Part shown: positions 23,103 to 31,374 of the stretch, piece by piece
How positions within the stretch are numbered: the stretch's first letter is position 1
Layout: each line of letters begins with the position of its first letter
Notes under the pieces: model-generated
The model's input: the letters and a program-made list of their open reading frames with translations, nothing else
Told to the model about the DNA's origin: nothing
Databases searched by the model: none
Made by a program: the position numbers and the translations under genes
Assembly (NCBI GenBank): GCA_944387145.1
Contig: CALXDU010000016.1
Location: 1 to 33,395 of the forward strand
Direction: 5' to 3'
Source of the DNA: an uncultured Oscillospiraceae bacterium
GTDB lineage: Bacteria; Bacillota; Clostridia; Oscillospirales; Oscillospiraceae
Length of the DNA stretch: 33,395 bases

Positions 23103-24278
23103 TTATCCGTTGAAAGATGCTGCGTCGAAGGTGGTGACCACGTGGTAGACCATGGAGCCTTCCCGGTTCATCCCATCTTCCACAAAGCGTCGGATGGACT
23201 CCTCCTGGCCCTGCAGGTCGGAAGGAAGGGCCACGTCGAACACCAGGTTCATGTGCTTGCGGCCCTGGGTCATGCGAAAGTCGTGGAGGGTAAGCCGGGG
23301 GTCCTTCTGCCGCAGCAGTTCTGCGGCGGCCTGCTTGCACCGGGTCAGTTCCGGATCATCCACAATCACCGGGTCGTAGTGAATGACCAGGTGGACATTG
23401 TGACTGCGCAGGCATTCGCGCTCCATGTCATCAATACTCTCGTGGCATTCCAGCGGGTCTTCCCGGTAGTCCATCTCCACATGGAGACTGGCAAACCGCT
23501 GCCCCGGGCCGTAGTCGTGAACCATCAGGTCGTGGTAACCTAATACTTTGGGCTGCTGGGCTATGTAGTCCACGATTTCCTGACGCAGCTGGGAATCCGC
23601 GCTTTCTCCCAGCAGGGGAGAGATGGTATCTTTTGCCAGCTGCACGCCGCTGTACAGGATGAACAGCGCCACGCACAGACCGATATAGCCGTCTACCGGC
23701 AGACCCCAGAAATGCTGCACCAATCCCGCAGCCAGAACGGCGGTGGTGGTAATGCAGTCGTTGCGGCTGTCGGCAGAGGTGGCCAGCAGGGCGGTGGAGT
23801 CGATTTTCTTGCCCAGCTTCCGGTTAAACAGGGCCATCCACAGCTTCACAGCGATGGATGCGATCAGCACCCCGGCTGCCACGGCGGAAAATTCCACCGG
23901 CGTGGGATGGAGAATCTTCTCGGCGGAGCTTTTCACCAGCTCAAAGCCGATTACCAGAATCAGGGCGGCCACTGCAAGGCCGCTTAAGTACTCCGCCCGG
24001 GCATGCCCGAAGGGGTGATGCTCGTCGGCAGGCTTATCTGCCAGACGGAAGCCGATCAGGGTCACAATGGAGCCGGAAGCGTCGGAGAGGTTATTCAGCG
24101 CATCTGCGGCAATGGAAACCGAGCCGGTGAGAGTGCCCACAATGCCTTTGCACAGTGACAGCAGCAGATTGCAGGCAATGCCCACCAGGCCGGACATGGT
24201 GCCGATAGCGGAACGAACCCGGCTGCTGGAGATGTTTTCATAGTCTTTGACAAACAAGCGTAATAGAAGATCCGTCAT
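23103..24278 (-). CDS. Cation diffusion facilitator exporter, probable Mn2+ type
   Basis: 391-residue metal/proton antiporter that exports divalent cations. Six membrane segments fill residues 25-220. Metal site A is N62-x3-D66 in TM2 (DALNNLSDA) and D170-x3-D174 in TM5 (SADSRNDCI). This ND-DD set is the one of Mn2+ exporters such as pneumococcal MntE, unlike the HD-HD set of Zn2+ types. HHPFGHARAEYLSGL follows TM2. The C-terminal cytoplasmic domain (about 225-320) contains VHDYGPGQRFASLHVEMD, and an extra tail of about 70 residues follows. AGGAGG precedes the ATG. A leader of about 160 bases with strong stems lies upstream. Mn specificity is inferred from motifs only. Confidence 0.88.
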   Translation of the reverse strand: MTDLLLRLFVKDYENISSSRVRSAIGTMSGLVGIACNLLLSLCKGIVGTLTGSVSIAADALNNLSDASGSIVTLIGFRLADKPADEHHPFGHARAEYLSGLAVAALILVIGFELVKSSAEKILHPTPVEFSAVAAGVLIASIAVKLWMALFNRKLGKKIDSTALLATSADSRNDCITTTAVLAAGLVQHFWGLPVDGYIGLCVALFILYSGVQLAKDTISPLLGESADSQLRQEIVDYIAQQPKVLGYHDLMVHDYGPGQRFASLHVEMDYREDPLECHESIDDMERECLRSHNVHLVIHYDPVIVDDPELTRCKQAAAELLRQKDPRLTLHDFRMTQGRKHMNLVFDVALPSDLQGQEESIRRFVEDGMNREGSMVYHVVTTFDAASFNG

Positions 24279-24446
24279 AAATTACCTCCTGAAAGGCCGG
24301 AAAACCCGGCGTTACGGCACTCTACTGCCAGTAGAGTCGGGAATTCTACCACCTGTGGGAGACAAAGTTGGGAAAATTGCACCATAATGGCGTGACTTTA
24401 CCCCCACTGTGTTGTATGATAACTTGGCTAGGGTGCGTTACCCGCT
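24279..24446 (-). ncRNA. Long structured leader of the CDF exporter gene; candidate cis-regulatory RNA
   Basis: Between the minus-strand start site (about 24440) and the CDF ATG lie three stems. (a) A long hairpin at 24355-24407: GTGGGGG/CTCCCAC and AAAGT/ACTTT on the transcript. (b) A perfect 19-base palindrome at 24319-24337 (ACTCTACTG, one centre base, CAGTAGAGT). (c) GCCGG/CCGGC at 24296-24310, directly before the AGGAGG site. Stem (c) could control ribosome access. The conserved loops of the yybP-ykoY Mn2+ riboswitch are not recognisable, so class and ligand are unknown. The palindrome could also be a protein operator. Confidence 0.5.
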
Positions 24447-24475
24447 ATTATACTGCAAAAGACCGAAGGTGTCTA
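24424..24475. promoter_or_regulatory. Divergent promoters sharing one -10 element (CDF and DegV)
   Basis: Minus strand: TAGACA (24470-24475), 17-base spacer, TATAAT (24447-24452). Plus strand: TTGGCT (24424-24429), 16-base spacer, TATTAT (24446-24451). The two -10 hexamers overlap by five bases, so only one polymerase can open the site at a time. Confidence 0.72.
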
Positions 24476-24494
24476 TTACTTTTTGGGAGTGTGA

Positions 24495-25361
24495 ATGACA
24501 ATGAGCTATCGCATTATTACTGACTCCGGCTGTGATTTTCCCAACGACATGTATGCCCAGCTGAATCTGACCATGGTGCCGCTGAGTGTGGAATTCCGGG
24601 GCAGTGTTACAGATGATAGAAACGATGACAGCCTGAAGCAGATTTATGACGGACTTCGCGCCGGTGAATCTGCCAAAACCTCCGCCGTCAATCCCAGCCG
24701 CTGGGCCCAGGCCATGGAAGCCCCTCTGGCTGCCGGGGAAGATGTATTGGTGATGGCCTTTTCTTCCGGCCTGTCCACAACTTATCAGTCTGCGGTGATT
24801 GCCGCTGAGGAGCTGCGGGAAAAGTATCCGGAGCGCAAGCTCTATGTGGTGGATACCCTGGCAGCATCCATGGGCGAAGGTCTGCTGGTCTGGTATGCCT
24901 GCAAAAAGCGGGACGAGGGCATGAGCCTGGAACAGCTCCACGCTTGGGTAGAGGAGAACAAGCTGCACCTGTGCCACTGGTTTACGGTGGATGATCTGAT
25001 GCACCTGAAGCGGGGCGGCCGGATCAGCGCCACCACAGCATTGGTTGGCACCATGCTGCAGATCAAGCCGGTGCTCCATGTGGACAACGAAGGCCATCTG
25101 ATTAACGTTGCCAAAGCCCGGGGCCGGAAGGCATCCATTGATGCCCTGGCCAAGAAAGTGGGCGAGCTGGCCGGAAATTATGACAACAGCACCATGTTCA
25201 TTTCCCACGGCGACTGCCGGGAGGAAGCGGAGTATCTGGCTGGCATCCTGAAGGAAAAGTACGGTGTCAAGGAAGTTATCATCAGCTATGTAGGCGCCGT
25301 TATTGGCTCCCACTCCGGCCCCGGCACGGTGGCCCTCTTCTTCCTGGGCGATCATCGCTGA
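24495..25361 (+). CDS. DegV family fatty-acid-binding protein
   Basis: 288-residue cytoplasmic protein of the DegV/FakB family, which carries a bound fatty acid and in the FakA/FakB system presents it for phosphorylation. Motifs: YRIITDSGCDFP at the N-terminus, KTSAVNPSRW (T of the lipid-binding TS motif), FSSGLSTTYQSA, VDTLAASMGEG, HLKRGGRIS, LQIKPVLHVDNEGH and ISHGD. The length is normal. ATG 24495 has GGGAG five bases upstream; ATG 24501 is an alternative. No fakA kinase gene is in the window. The gene ends at a strong bidirectional terminator. Confidence 0.93.
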   Translation: MTMSYRIITDSGCDFPNDMYAQLNLTMVPLSVEFRGSVTDDRNDDSLKQIYDGLRAGESAKTSAVNPSRWAQAMEAPLAAGEDVLVMAFSSGLSTTYQSAVIAAEELREKYPERKLYVVDTLAASMGEGLLVWYACKKRDEGMSLEQLHAWVEENKLHLCHWFTVDDLMHLKRGGRISATTALVGTMLQIKPVLHVDNEGHLINVAKARGRKASIDALAKKVGELAGNYDNSTMFISHGDCREEAEYLAGILKEKYGVKEVIISYVGAVIGSHSGPGTVALFFLGDHR

Positions 25362-25377
25362 AGTCTTTCCATAAGAG

Positions 25378-25413
25378 AAAAAGCGCAATGCGATTTTTCG
25401 CATTGCGCTTTTT
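25378..25413. terminator. Bidirectional terminator between the DegV gene and lacZ
   Basis: AAAAAGCGCAATGCG (25378-25392) and CGCATTGCGCTTTTT (25399-25413) form a perfect 15-bp stem with an ATTTTT loop and a T-run on either strand. Confidence 0.93.
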
Positions 25414-25425
25414 TAATGGCGTTTG

Positions 25426-28206
25426 TTACCGTGTGACAGTTTCGCCACGGATGCGGAAGCGGAAGCAAATATCCTCTCCGGCGCTGATGTGGTAAGCAGG
25501 CTCCACATCGGTGCCCCAGGTGTCGATGCCGCCCACACCCCGCATTTTTCCGCAGACCGTTACCACCGTCCGGGTAGACTCCGGCAGTTCCTCCACATGG
25601 AAGGCCTGCTCCAGCTGGGCGGGGGTATAGGGGATGGCGGAGAAGGAGAAGGGATCATCCAGCTTTTCCAGATTCAGTACGGAGCCGTCCAGATGCAGCC
25701 GGGCATAGTGGGTATCTGCATGGTTGCCGCACTCCTGGGGTACCAGGTAGTTGGCAATGTGGGGCACTTCGCTGTGCAGTCCGAACAGACTGCCCTTTTT
25801 CCGGTCGGGATAGGTTTCTCCGGACAGACCCAACCACTGGGTTTCGGTTACCGGCTTGGGGGTAGCGAAACGCAGGCCCAGCAGGGGAAGCTGAGGACGG
25901 CCCGCGCCGCCATGGTGATGAACGGTGACGTCCAGATTGCCGCTGCGATCCACCCGGTAGGTAACTTCCGTTTTCAGTCCCGGCAGAACCTGGGCGGTGA
26001 AGGTGTAGCAAATGGCGAAGGCTTCTTCACTGTGCTCCAGCACCTGAACGTCGGTGCAGCTTTGGTAAGCATCCACTGCCGACCAGATGGCGCTGCGCAA
26101 GGGGAAGCCGCAGCCGATATCATTTTCCGTAGGCGCCCGCCAGTAAGCAGGCCGGGGGCCCCGCCAGATCCACTCGGTATTGCCCCAGCGCAAAGACGCA
26201 GGGCCGGCCTGACTGAAGGAGAAGAGAATTTCAAAATCCTCGCCCTTCACGCCCCAGGCACCGTCACCCTGGGTAATCCGCAGCGGTGCGGAGGAAACGC
26301 TGTGGACGGGCATCTTGGCAGCTGCCCGGGCCTGTTCGTTGGCTGCATCCTGAGCAGCACGCTGGGCGGGGGAAGCGTGCCAGTAGCGGACTTCCTGCAT
26401 GCAGGGCTTTTCCTGACCGTCGGCGGTGACGATGCCGTTGCCGCTGAAATTGTAGTCCGTCTGCCGTTCACCGAAGTCGCCGCCGTAGCCCAGCACCTGC
26501 TGGCCGTTCACATTGGTATAGTACAGGGCCTGATCCATGTAATCCCAGATGAAGCCGCCGTGATACTGGGAAAATTCTTCGCCCAGCCGGACATAGCTTT
26601 CCATGCCGCCCAGGGAGTTGCCCATATTGTGCATGTACTCGCAGTTTAAGTAGGGCTTGCCGCCGTCAGTTTCCAGGTATTCCCGAATCTGCTCCGGGGT
26701 GGCGTACATCCGGGACTCCACATCGGAGATGGCGTCAAATTCCCGGCACTGGAATGCGCCTTCGTAATGTACCACCCGGCTGGGGTCCACGCTGCGGAAG
26801 TAGTCCGCCATTGCCATAATATCGGAACCTGCGTAAGATTCGTTGCCGCAGGACCAGAAGAGAATGGAAACATGGTTCTTGTCCCGCTCGAACATGGACT
26901 TTGCCCGATCCAGCACACAATCCAGCCACTGGGGCAGGCTGGCGGGGATGTTCCAGGAGGGGTCAATGATGGGGTCTTTCTGCCAGGAACCGTGGGTCTC
27001 CATGTTGGTTTCGTCCATCATGTAGATGCCGTTGCGGTCGCACATGTGGTACCATTCGGTGCGGTTGGGGTAATGGGAGGTGCGCACAGCGTTGATGTTG
27101 TTGCGCTTGAAGGTATCCATGGCCTTTTCCATGTCGGCAAGGGTGATGGCCCGGCCGGTATGGGGGTTCCATTCGTGGCGGTTTACGCCGTTGAGCATCA
27201 GCCGGTTTCCGTTGAGGTAGAGTACCTTCTCCCGCAGTTCAAAGCGGCGGAAGCCGGTGTCGTAGGGGATAAATTCGGTAATTTCGCCCTTTTCATCCAG
27301 AACCGTCAGTTCTACCCGGTACAGCTCAGGGCTTCCATGATCCCACAGACGGACGTGGTCAAAAGTAAACTCCTGGCTGACCCAATAGCTGCCTTCTTTC
27401 TTCAGCTCCAGACTGCCGTCAAAGAGCACCCCGTCGGCGCTGTGGAAGATTTTTGCCCGGACAGCGGCGCTGCCTTCCAGCAAAAGCCGGATGTTCAGAC
27501 TGCCGCTCTTGTTATCAGGGTTCAATGTGGTGCGAATCCACAGGTCCTGGACATGGGCATGGGGCTTGGCGTACAAGTAGACAGAGCGGAAAATGCCGGA
27601 GAACCGGAAAAAGTCCTGATCTTCCAGCCATGCGGCGCTGCTGCGCTTGTGCACCTGAACACAGAGCCGGTTGCCGTAACTGCGGATGTAGGGGGTCAAA
27701 TCGAACTCAGAGGGGGTAAAGGTATCCTCGCAGTAACCAATAAACTGTCCGTTCAGCCAGACGTAGGCGGCCTGCTCAATGCCCTGGAAGGAAACACACA
27801 CGGTTTTTCCCATAAGGCCGGGGTCCAGGTCAAATTCCCGGACATAGCAGCCCACGGGATTGTCCTCCCAGTCAATCTGAGGCGGACGCAGATAGGCGTG
27901 GCCATCCCAAGGATAGAGTTTATTGATGTACTGAATCTGACCGTAGCCCTGGGTTTCCATATGCCCGGGGACGGTGATGGTGCCAAAATTTGTCAGGTCG
28001 AATCCATCCTGCCAGAAATCTTTCGGGCGGGAAGCGGGGTTGGGGCTCCAGGAAAAACGCCACTGTCCGTCTAAGGCTTGACGCAGGGAGCTGTTTCCTT
28101 GGGCAGCCTCCTGGGAAGAGGCATAACAAATGTGATCAGAATGGGCATCCAGCCGGTTTACACGAAACACGGTAGGGTCTGCCAGCCAGTTGAGATCTGC
28201 CTGCAT
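25426..28206 (-). CDS. lacZ: Beta-galactosidase, glycoside hydrolase family 2
   Basis: 926-residue enzyme that hydrolyses lactose and other beta-galactosides; no signal peptide, so cytoplasmic. Domain order follows LacZ: sugar-binding domain (about 45-210, with GHMETQGYGQIQYIN), immunoglobulin-like domain, TIM-barrel (about 320-610) and the C-terminal small-chain domains (about 640-915). The acid/base is E456 in WSCGNESYAG and the nucleophile is E523 in NCEYMHNMGNSLGG. NGVNRHEWNPHTGRAI is the conserved barrel start. It is about 100 residues shorter than the E. coli enzyme but complete. AAGGAG lies eight bases before the ATG. It is divergent from mglBAC, which would import galactose. Confidence 0.95.
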   Translation of the reverse strand: MQADLNWLADPTVFRVNRLDAHSDHICYASSQEAAQGNSSLRQALDGQWRFSWSPNPASRPKDFWQDGFDLTNFGTITVPGHMETQGYGQIQYINKLYPWDGHAYLRPPQIDWEDNPVGCYVREFDLDPGLMGKTVCVSFQGIEQAAYVWLNGQFIGYCEDTFTPSEFDLTPYIRSYGNRLCVQVHKRSSAAWLEDQDFFRFSGIFRSVYLYAKPHAHVQDLWIRTTLNPDNKSGSLNIRLLLEGSAAVRAKIFHSADGVLFDGSLELKKEGSYWVSQEFTFDHVRLWDHGSPELYRVELTVLDEKGEITEFIPYDTGFRRFELREKVLYLNGNRLMLNGVNRHEWNPHTGRAITLADMEKAMDTFKRNNINAVRTSHYPNRTEWYHMCDRNGIYMMDETNMETHGSWQKDPIIDPSWNIPASLPQWLDCVLDRAKSMFERDKNHVSILFWSCGNESYAGSDIMAMADYFRSVDPSRVVHYEGAFQCREFDAISDVESRMYATPEQIREYLETDGGKPYLNCEYMHNMGNSLGGMESYVRLGEEFSQYHGGFIWDYMDQALYYTNVNGQQVLGYGGDFGERQTDYNFSGNGIVTADGQEKPCMQEVRYWHASPAQRAAQDAANEQARAAAKMPVHSVSSAPLRITQGDGAWGVKGEDFEILFSFSQAGPASLRWGNTEWIWRGPRPAYWRAPTENDIGCGFPLRSAIWSAVDAYQSCTDVQVLEHSEEAFAICYTFTAQVLPGLKTEVTYRVDRSGNLDVTVHHHGGAGRPQLPLLGLRFATPKPVTETQWLGLSGETYPDRKKGSLFGLHSEVPHIANYLVPQECGNHADTHYARLHLDGSVLNLEKLDDPFSFSAIPYTPAQLEQAFHVEELPESTRTVVTVCGKMRGVGGIDTWGTDVEPAYHISAGEDICFRFRIRGETVTR

Positions 28207-28248
28207 GGTATTGTCTCCTTCTCATGATATTTCGGTTGGCTGTTATCC

Positions 28249-28277
28249 AGTATAGCAAAGGTGAGCGGCTTCGTCAA
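28249..28277 (-). promoter_or_regulatory. Promoter of lacZ
   Basis: Minus strand TTGACG (28272-28277), 17-base spacer, TATACT (28249-28254), about 43 bases before the ATG. Confidence 0.82.
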
Positions 28278-28421
28278 CGGATTGGGAATGGGGAAGAAAG
28301 GGAAGGGGAATATCAGCGAAATATGTGGAGAATATGTCCAAAATGGCTTGTGCATTTTCAAGAAATCGGAAAAAAGTCCGGTTTTTTGGGAAAGGATTTA
28401 CCAATTTGAATTTTGGCAGAT

Positions 28422-28437
28422 TCCACAGATTTGTGGA
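28422..28437. repeat. Inverted repeat in the lacZ-mglB region, candidate operator
   Basis: TCCACA (28422-28427) and TGTGGA (28432-28437) are perfect complements with a 4-base centre, about 40 bases upstream of the mglB -35. It could bind a sugar-responsive regulator shared by both directions. Confidence 0.45.
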
Positions 28438-28475
28438 GGAAAGATTGTGTATTCATACAAAATTCATAAAACTGC

Positions 28476-28535
28476 TTTACAGCAACCTCCAAAATTGCTA
28501 TATTTAACTTGATTTTGAGGGCATCGCTCTCAAAA
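28476..28535 (+). promoter_or_regulatory. mglB promoter and 5' leader hairpin
   Basis: TTTACA (28476-28481), 17-base spacer, TATATT (28499-28504). The transcript would begin with a 10-bp hairpin (28513-28535, TTTTGAG/CTCAAAA plus GGC/GCT, loop ATC), just before AAAGGAGG. Such 5' hairpins often stabilise mRNAs. Confidence 0.72.
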
Positions 28536-28555
28536 AACAAAGGAGGAAAAAATCA

Positions 28556-29692
28556 ATGAAAAAGGTAATTGCGCTTGCACTGGCTCTGGTCATGGCTTTT
28601 GGCCTGGTAGCCTGCGGCTCCACCGCACCCGCCGAGACCACTGCTGCCGCCGCTGAGGGCGACGCTGTTGTGGAAACCACCGTTGTCGCTGCTGAAGCTG
28701 CCGGCGTCGATGGCGAAGTCTCCATCTTCTGGTACACCTTCGGCGATACTTATCTGTCCAGCGTTCGTTCCGCTATGAACGCCGCTTGGGACGCTGCTGG
28801 TATCAAGTATCATGACTACGATGCCAACAACAGCCAGACCACTCAGACCGAGCAGATTCAGACTGCTATCACCAAGGGCACCGCTGTCCTGGTGGTAAAC
28901 ATCGTTGATGCCAGCTCCGACGACGCCACTCAGGCTATCGTTGACATGGCTGAGCAGGCCGGCATCCCCCTGGTGTTCTTCAACCGTTCCGTCTCCGAGG
29001 AGATCGTTTCCGCTTATGACAAGGCTGCTTACGTTGGCACTGACTACACGCAGGCCGGCCACATGCAGGGCGAGATGATCGGCAACTACGTTCTGGAGAA
29101 CTATGACGCTCTGGATCTGAACGGCGACGGCCAGATCTCCTACGTTATGTTCAAGGGCCAGGAAGGCAACATGGAAGCCGACGCCCGTACCCAGTACGGT
29201 GTTGAGGACGCCGACAAGGTTCTGACCGAGGCCGGCAAGCCCGCTCTGGTGTTCTATGATGATGCCAACCCCTCCAAGTACCTGCTGGATGCCAACGGTG
29301 CCTGGTCTGCTGAGCAGGGCCAGAACCTGATGCAGACTCTGCTGTCCAAGTACTCCGAGGACAACGGCAACATGGTCGAGCTGGTTATCGCCAACAACGA
29401 CGACATGGGCCTGGGCGCTATCTCCGCTCTGCAGAACGCTGGCTACAACAAGGAAGGCGGCAAGTACATTCCTGTCTTCGGCGTTGACGCTACCGACGCT
29501 GCCAAGGAAGCTATTGCAGCTGGCTCCATGACCGGTACCATCAAGCAGGATGCCGAGGGCATGGCCAATGCGGTTGTGGCTATCTCCCAGAACCTGGCCA
29601 CCGGCGCTGACAAGTTCGACACCATCGATGCTGCCAACGTTGTGGGCACCTGGCGTGTGAACATCCCCTACTCTGCTTACACTGGCGAATAA
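28556..29692 (+). CDS. mglB: Galactose/glucose-type ABC transporter substrate-binding lipoprotein MglB
   Basis: 378-residue extracellular sugar-binding lipoprotein. The signal MKKVIALALALVMAFGLVAC ends at lipidated C20; an Ala/Thr/Glu-rich linker runs to about residue 52. The periplasmic-binding fold follows, with the Ca2+-binding loop D187-L-N189-G-D191-G-Q193 typical of MglB, NRSVSEEI and TDYTQAGHMQGE around the sugar site, and NNDDMGLGAISALQ and VFGVDATDAA in the second lobe. The Ca loop and gene order point to galactose/glucose rather than ribose. A strong AAAGGAGG site and heavy use of GCT, GTT and CTG codons suggest high expression. Confidence 0.93.
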   Translation: MKKVIALALALVMAFGLVACGSTAPAETTAAAAEGDAVVETTVVAAEAAGVDGEVSIFWYTFGDTYLSSVRSAMNAAWDAAGIKYHDYDANNSQTTQTEQIQTAITKGTAVLVVNIVDASSDDATQAIVDMAEQAGIPLVFFNRSVSEEIVSAYDKAAYVGTDYTQAGHMQGEMIGNYVLENYDALDLNGDGQISYVMFKGQEGNMEADARTQYGVEDADKVLTEAGKPALVFYDDANPSKYLLDANGAWSAEQGQNLMQTLLSKYSEDNGNMVELVIANNDDMGLGAISALQNAGYNKEGGKYIPVFGVDATDAAKEAIAAGSMTGTIKQDAEGMANAVVAISQNLATGADKFDTIDAANVVGTWRVNIPYSAYTGE

Positions 29693-29708
29693 GTTATCAA
29701 TTGCAGCG

Positions 29709-29738
29709 AAAGCAGCCGCGTCTCGGCGCGGCTGCTTT
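29709..29738 (+). terminator. Intercistronic attenuator hairpin between mglB and mglA
   Basis: AAAGCAGCCGCG (29709-29720) and CGCGGCTGCTTT (29727-29738) form a perfect 12-bp stem with a TCTCGG loop and a short T tail. It would let mglB be made in excess over mglA and mglC. Confidence 0.75.
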
Positions 29739-29849
29739 GGTTACTCTTGGATCTTTTGCAGCATGAGGTCATGCCCATGAACCGTCGTGGGCGTGCCCCG
29801 ATTCTGCAAAATCCGGGTAACCAGCATTTCACAACAGGAGGCGAAACAT

Positions 29850-31361
29850 TTGGAAAAGAATCAAGAATCCGTCCTGCTGCGAATGGAAGGAATCGTCAAG
29901 GAATTTCCCGGTGTCAAGGCCCTTGACGGTGTCAACCTGACAGTACGGGCCGGTACGGTACATGCCCTGATGGGTGAAAATGGTGCCGGTAAGTCCACCT
30001 TGATGAAATGTCTGTTCGGCGTTTACAAGAAGGACGCTGGCAAGATCTTCCTCAACGGCCAGGAAGTCAACTTTAAAAATTCCAAGGAAGCCCTGGAAAA
30101 CGGTGTTGCCATGGTGCACCAGGAGCTGAACCAGGCTCTGAAGCGCAACGTCATGGACAACATGTGGCTGGGCCGGTTCCCCATGGTTGCCAAGGGCATC
30201 CCGCTGACCAGCGAAAAGAAGATGTATGATGCCACCATGGAAGTATTTGACCAGCTGGGCATCAAAGTCAATCCCAGAACCGTGATGAGCACCATGCCGG
30301 TTTCTCAGCGGCAGATGGTGGAAATTGCAAAGGCAGTTTCCTATAACTCCAAAATCATTGTGTTCGACGAACCTACCTCCTCCCTGACGGAAGTGGAAGT
30401 GGAACACCTGTTCCGGATTATCAACATGCTCCGCGACCGCGGCTGCGGCATCATCTACATTTCCCACAAGATGGAAGAAATCCTGCGGATTTCCGATGAC
30501 ATCACCATCATGCGTGACGGTCAGTGGATTGCTACCAAGCCCGCCAAGGACCTGACCATGGATGAGATCATCCGCCTGATGGTCGGCCGTGAACTGACCA
30601 ACCGCTATCCCCACAAAGACAACGTGGTGGGCGAAGAGCTGCTCCGGGTGGAGGGCCTGACCGCCATGTACTCCCATATCAGAGATGTCTCTTTCACCGC
30701 CAGAAAGGGTGAGGTTCTGGGCATTGCAGGTCTGGACGCCTCCGGCCGTACGGAAGTGCTGGAGAACATCTTCGGCGTGGCCACCCGCAAGAGCGGCAAG
30801 ATTTTCCTCAACGGCAAGCAGGTGCGCAACCGCAATGCCAAGGAATCCATCAACAACGGCTTTGCGCTGCTGACGGAAGAGCGCCGGGCAAACGGTATCT
30901 TCGGCATCCTGAACATTCGGGAAAATACCGTTATTTCCAGCCTGAAGAGCTACCTGAACGGCCCGCTGCTGAGCAACAAGAAAATGTCCGATGCTACCGA
31001 ATGGAGCATCGAAGCCATGCATATCAAAACTCCCAGCCAGTACACCCAGATTCGCTCCCTCTCCGGCGGCAACCAGCAGAAGGTTATTTTGGGCCGCTGG
31101 CTGAAGACCGAGCCGACGGTACTGCTGCTGGACGAGCCTACCCGTGGTATCGACGTGGGCGCGAAATATGAAATTTACCAGCTGATCCTGAATCTGGCAA
31201 AGCAGGGCAAGACTGTCATTATGGTCTCTTCAGAAATGCCCGAGCTGCTGGGCGTGTGTGACCGGATCTTGGTTATGTCCGGCGGACGTCTGGCCGGTGA
31301 GGTCGATGCCAGAAACACCTCGCAGGAAGAGATTATGACCCTTGCCGCTAAGTTTGCTTAA
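29850..31361 (+). CDS. mglA: Galactose-type ABC transporter ATPase MglA (two ABC domains)
   Basis: 503-residue cytoplasmic ATPase with two fused ABC domains, as in sugar importers of the Mgl/Rbs class. Domain 1 has Walker [19 protein letters not shown] and Walker [17 protein letters not shown]. Domain 2 has the degenerate Walker [10 protein letters not shown] normal for this family, the signature LSGGNQQK and [19 protein letters not shown]. The length equals E. coli MglA (506). No ATG fits; TTG 29850 lies eight bases after AGGAGG and gives [21 protein letters not shown], so I use it. The frame extends upstream to 29787 without a ribosome site. Confidence 0.93.
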   Translation: MEKNQESVLLRMEGIVKEFPGVKALDGVNLTVRAGTVHALMGENGAGKSTLMKCLFGVYKKDAGKIFLNGQEVNFKNSKEALENGVAMVHQELNQALKRNVMDNMWLGRFPMVAKGIPLTSEKKMYDATMEVFDQLGIKVNPRTVMSTMPVSQRQMVEIAKAVSYNSKIIVFDEPTSSLTEVEVEHLFRIINMLRDRGCGIIYISHKMEEILRISDDITIMRDGQWIATKPAKDLTMDEIIRLMVGRELTNRYPHKDNVVGEELLRVEGLTAMYSHIRDVSFTARKGEVLGIAGLDASGRTEVLENIFGVATRKSGKIFLNGKQVRNRNAKESINNGFALLTEERRANGIFGILNIRENTVISSLKSYLNGPLLSNKKMSDATEWSIEAMHIKTPSQYTQIRSLSGGNQQKVILGRWLKTEPTVLLLDEPTRGIDVGAKYEIYQLILNLAKQGKTVIMVSSEMPELLGVCDRILVMSGGRLAGEVDARNTSQEEIMTLAAKFA

Positions 31362-31374
31362 GGAGGAATCAACC

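Larger units (their letters stand above)
28207..28555. other. lacZ-mglB divergent regulatory region
   Basis: 349 bases without a gene. It holds the lacZ promoter (28249-28277, minus), an A/T-rich central part, the perfect inverted repeat TCCACA-gatt-TGTGGA (28422-28437), a second imperfect one (28445-28460, TTGT...ACAA), the mglB promoter (28476-28504) and a leader hairpin (28513-28535). No small gene is evident. Confidence 0.7.

Noticed and set aside
24279..24446. yybP-ykoY Mn2+ riboswitch in the CDF leader
   Set aside because: The context fits, but the conserved GGGGAGUAG-type loop and its partner cannot be found, so only an unassigned leader is reported.
26767..28074. A 435-codon plus-strand frame inside lacZ
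   Set aside because: Shadow of the beta-galactosidase gene, whose catalytic residues and domain order are intact on the other strand.
28235..28250. GGATAACAG after the lacZ promoter, resembling half of the E. coli lac operator
   Set aside because: Only about eight bases match, there is no symmetric partner and no LacI-type gene nearby; likely chance.
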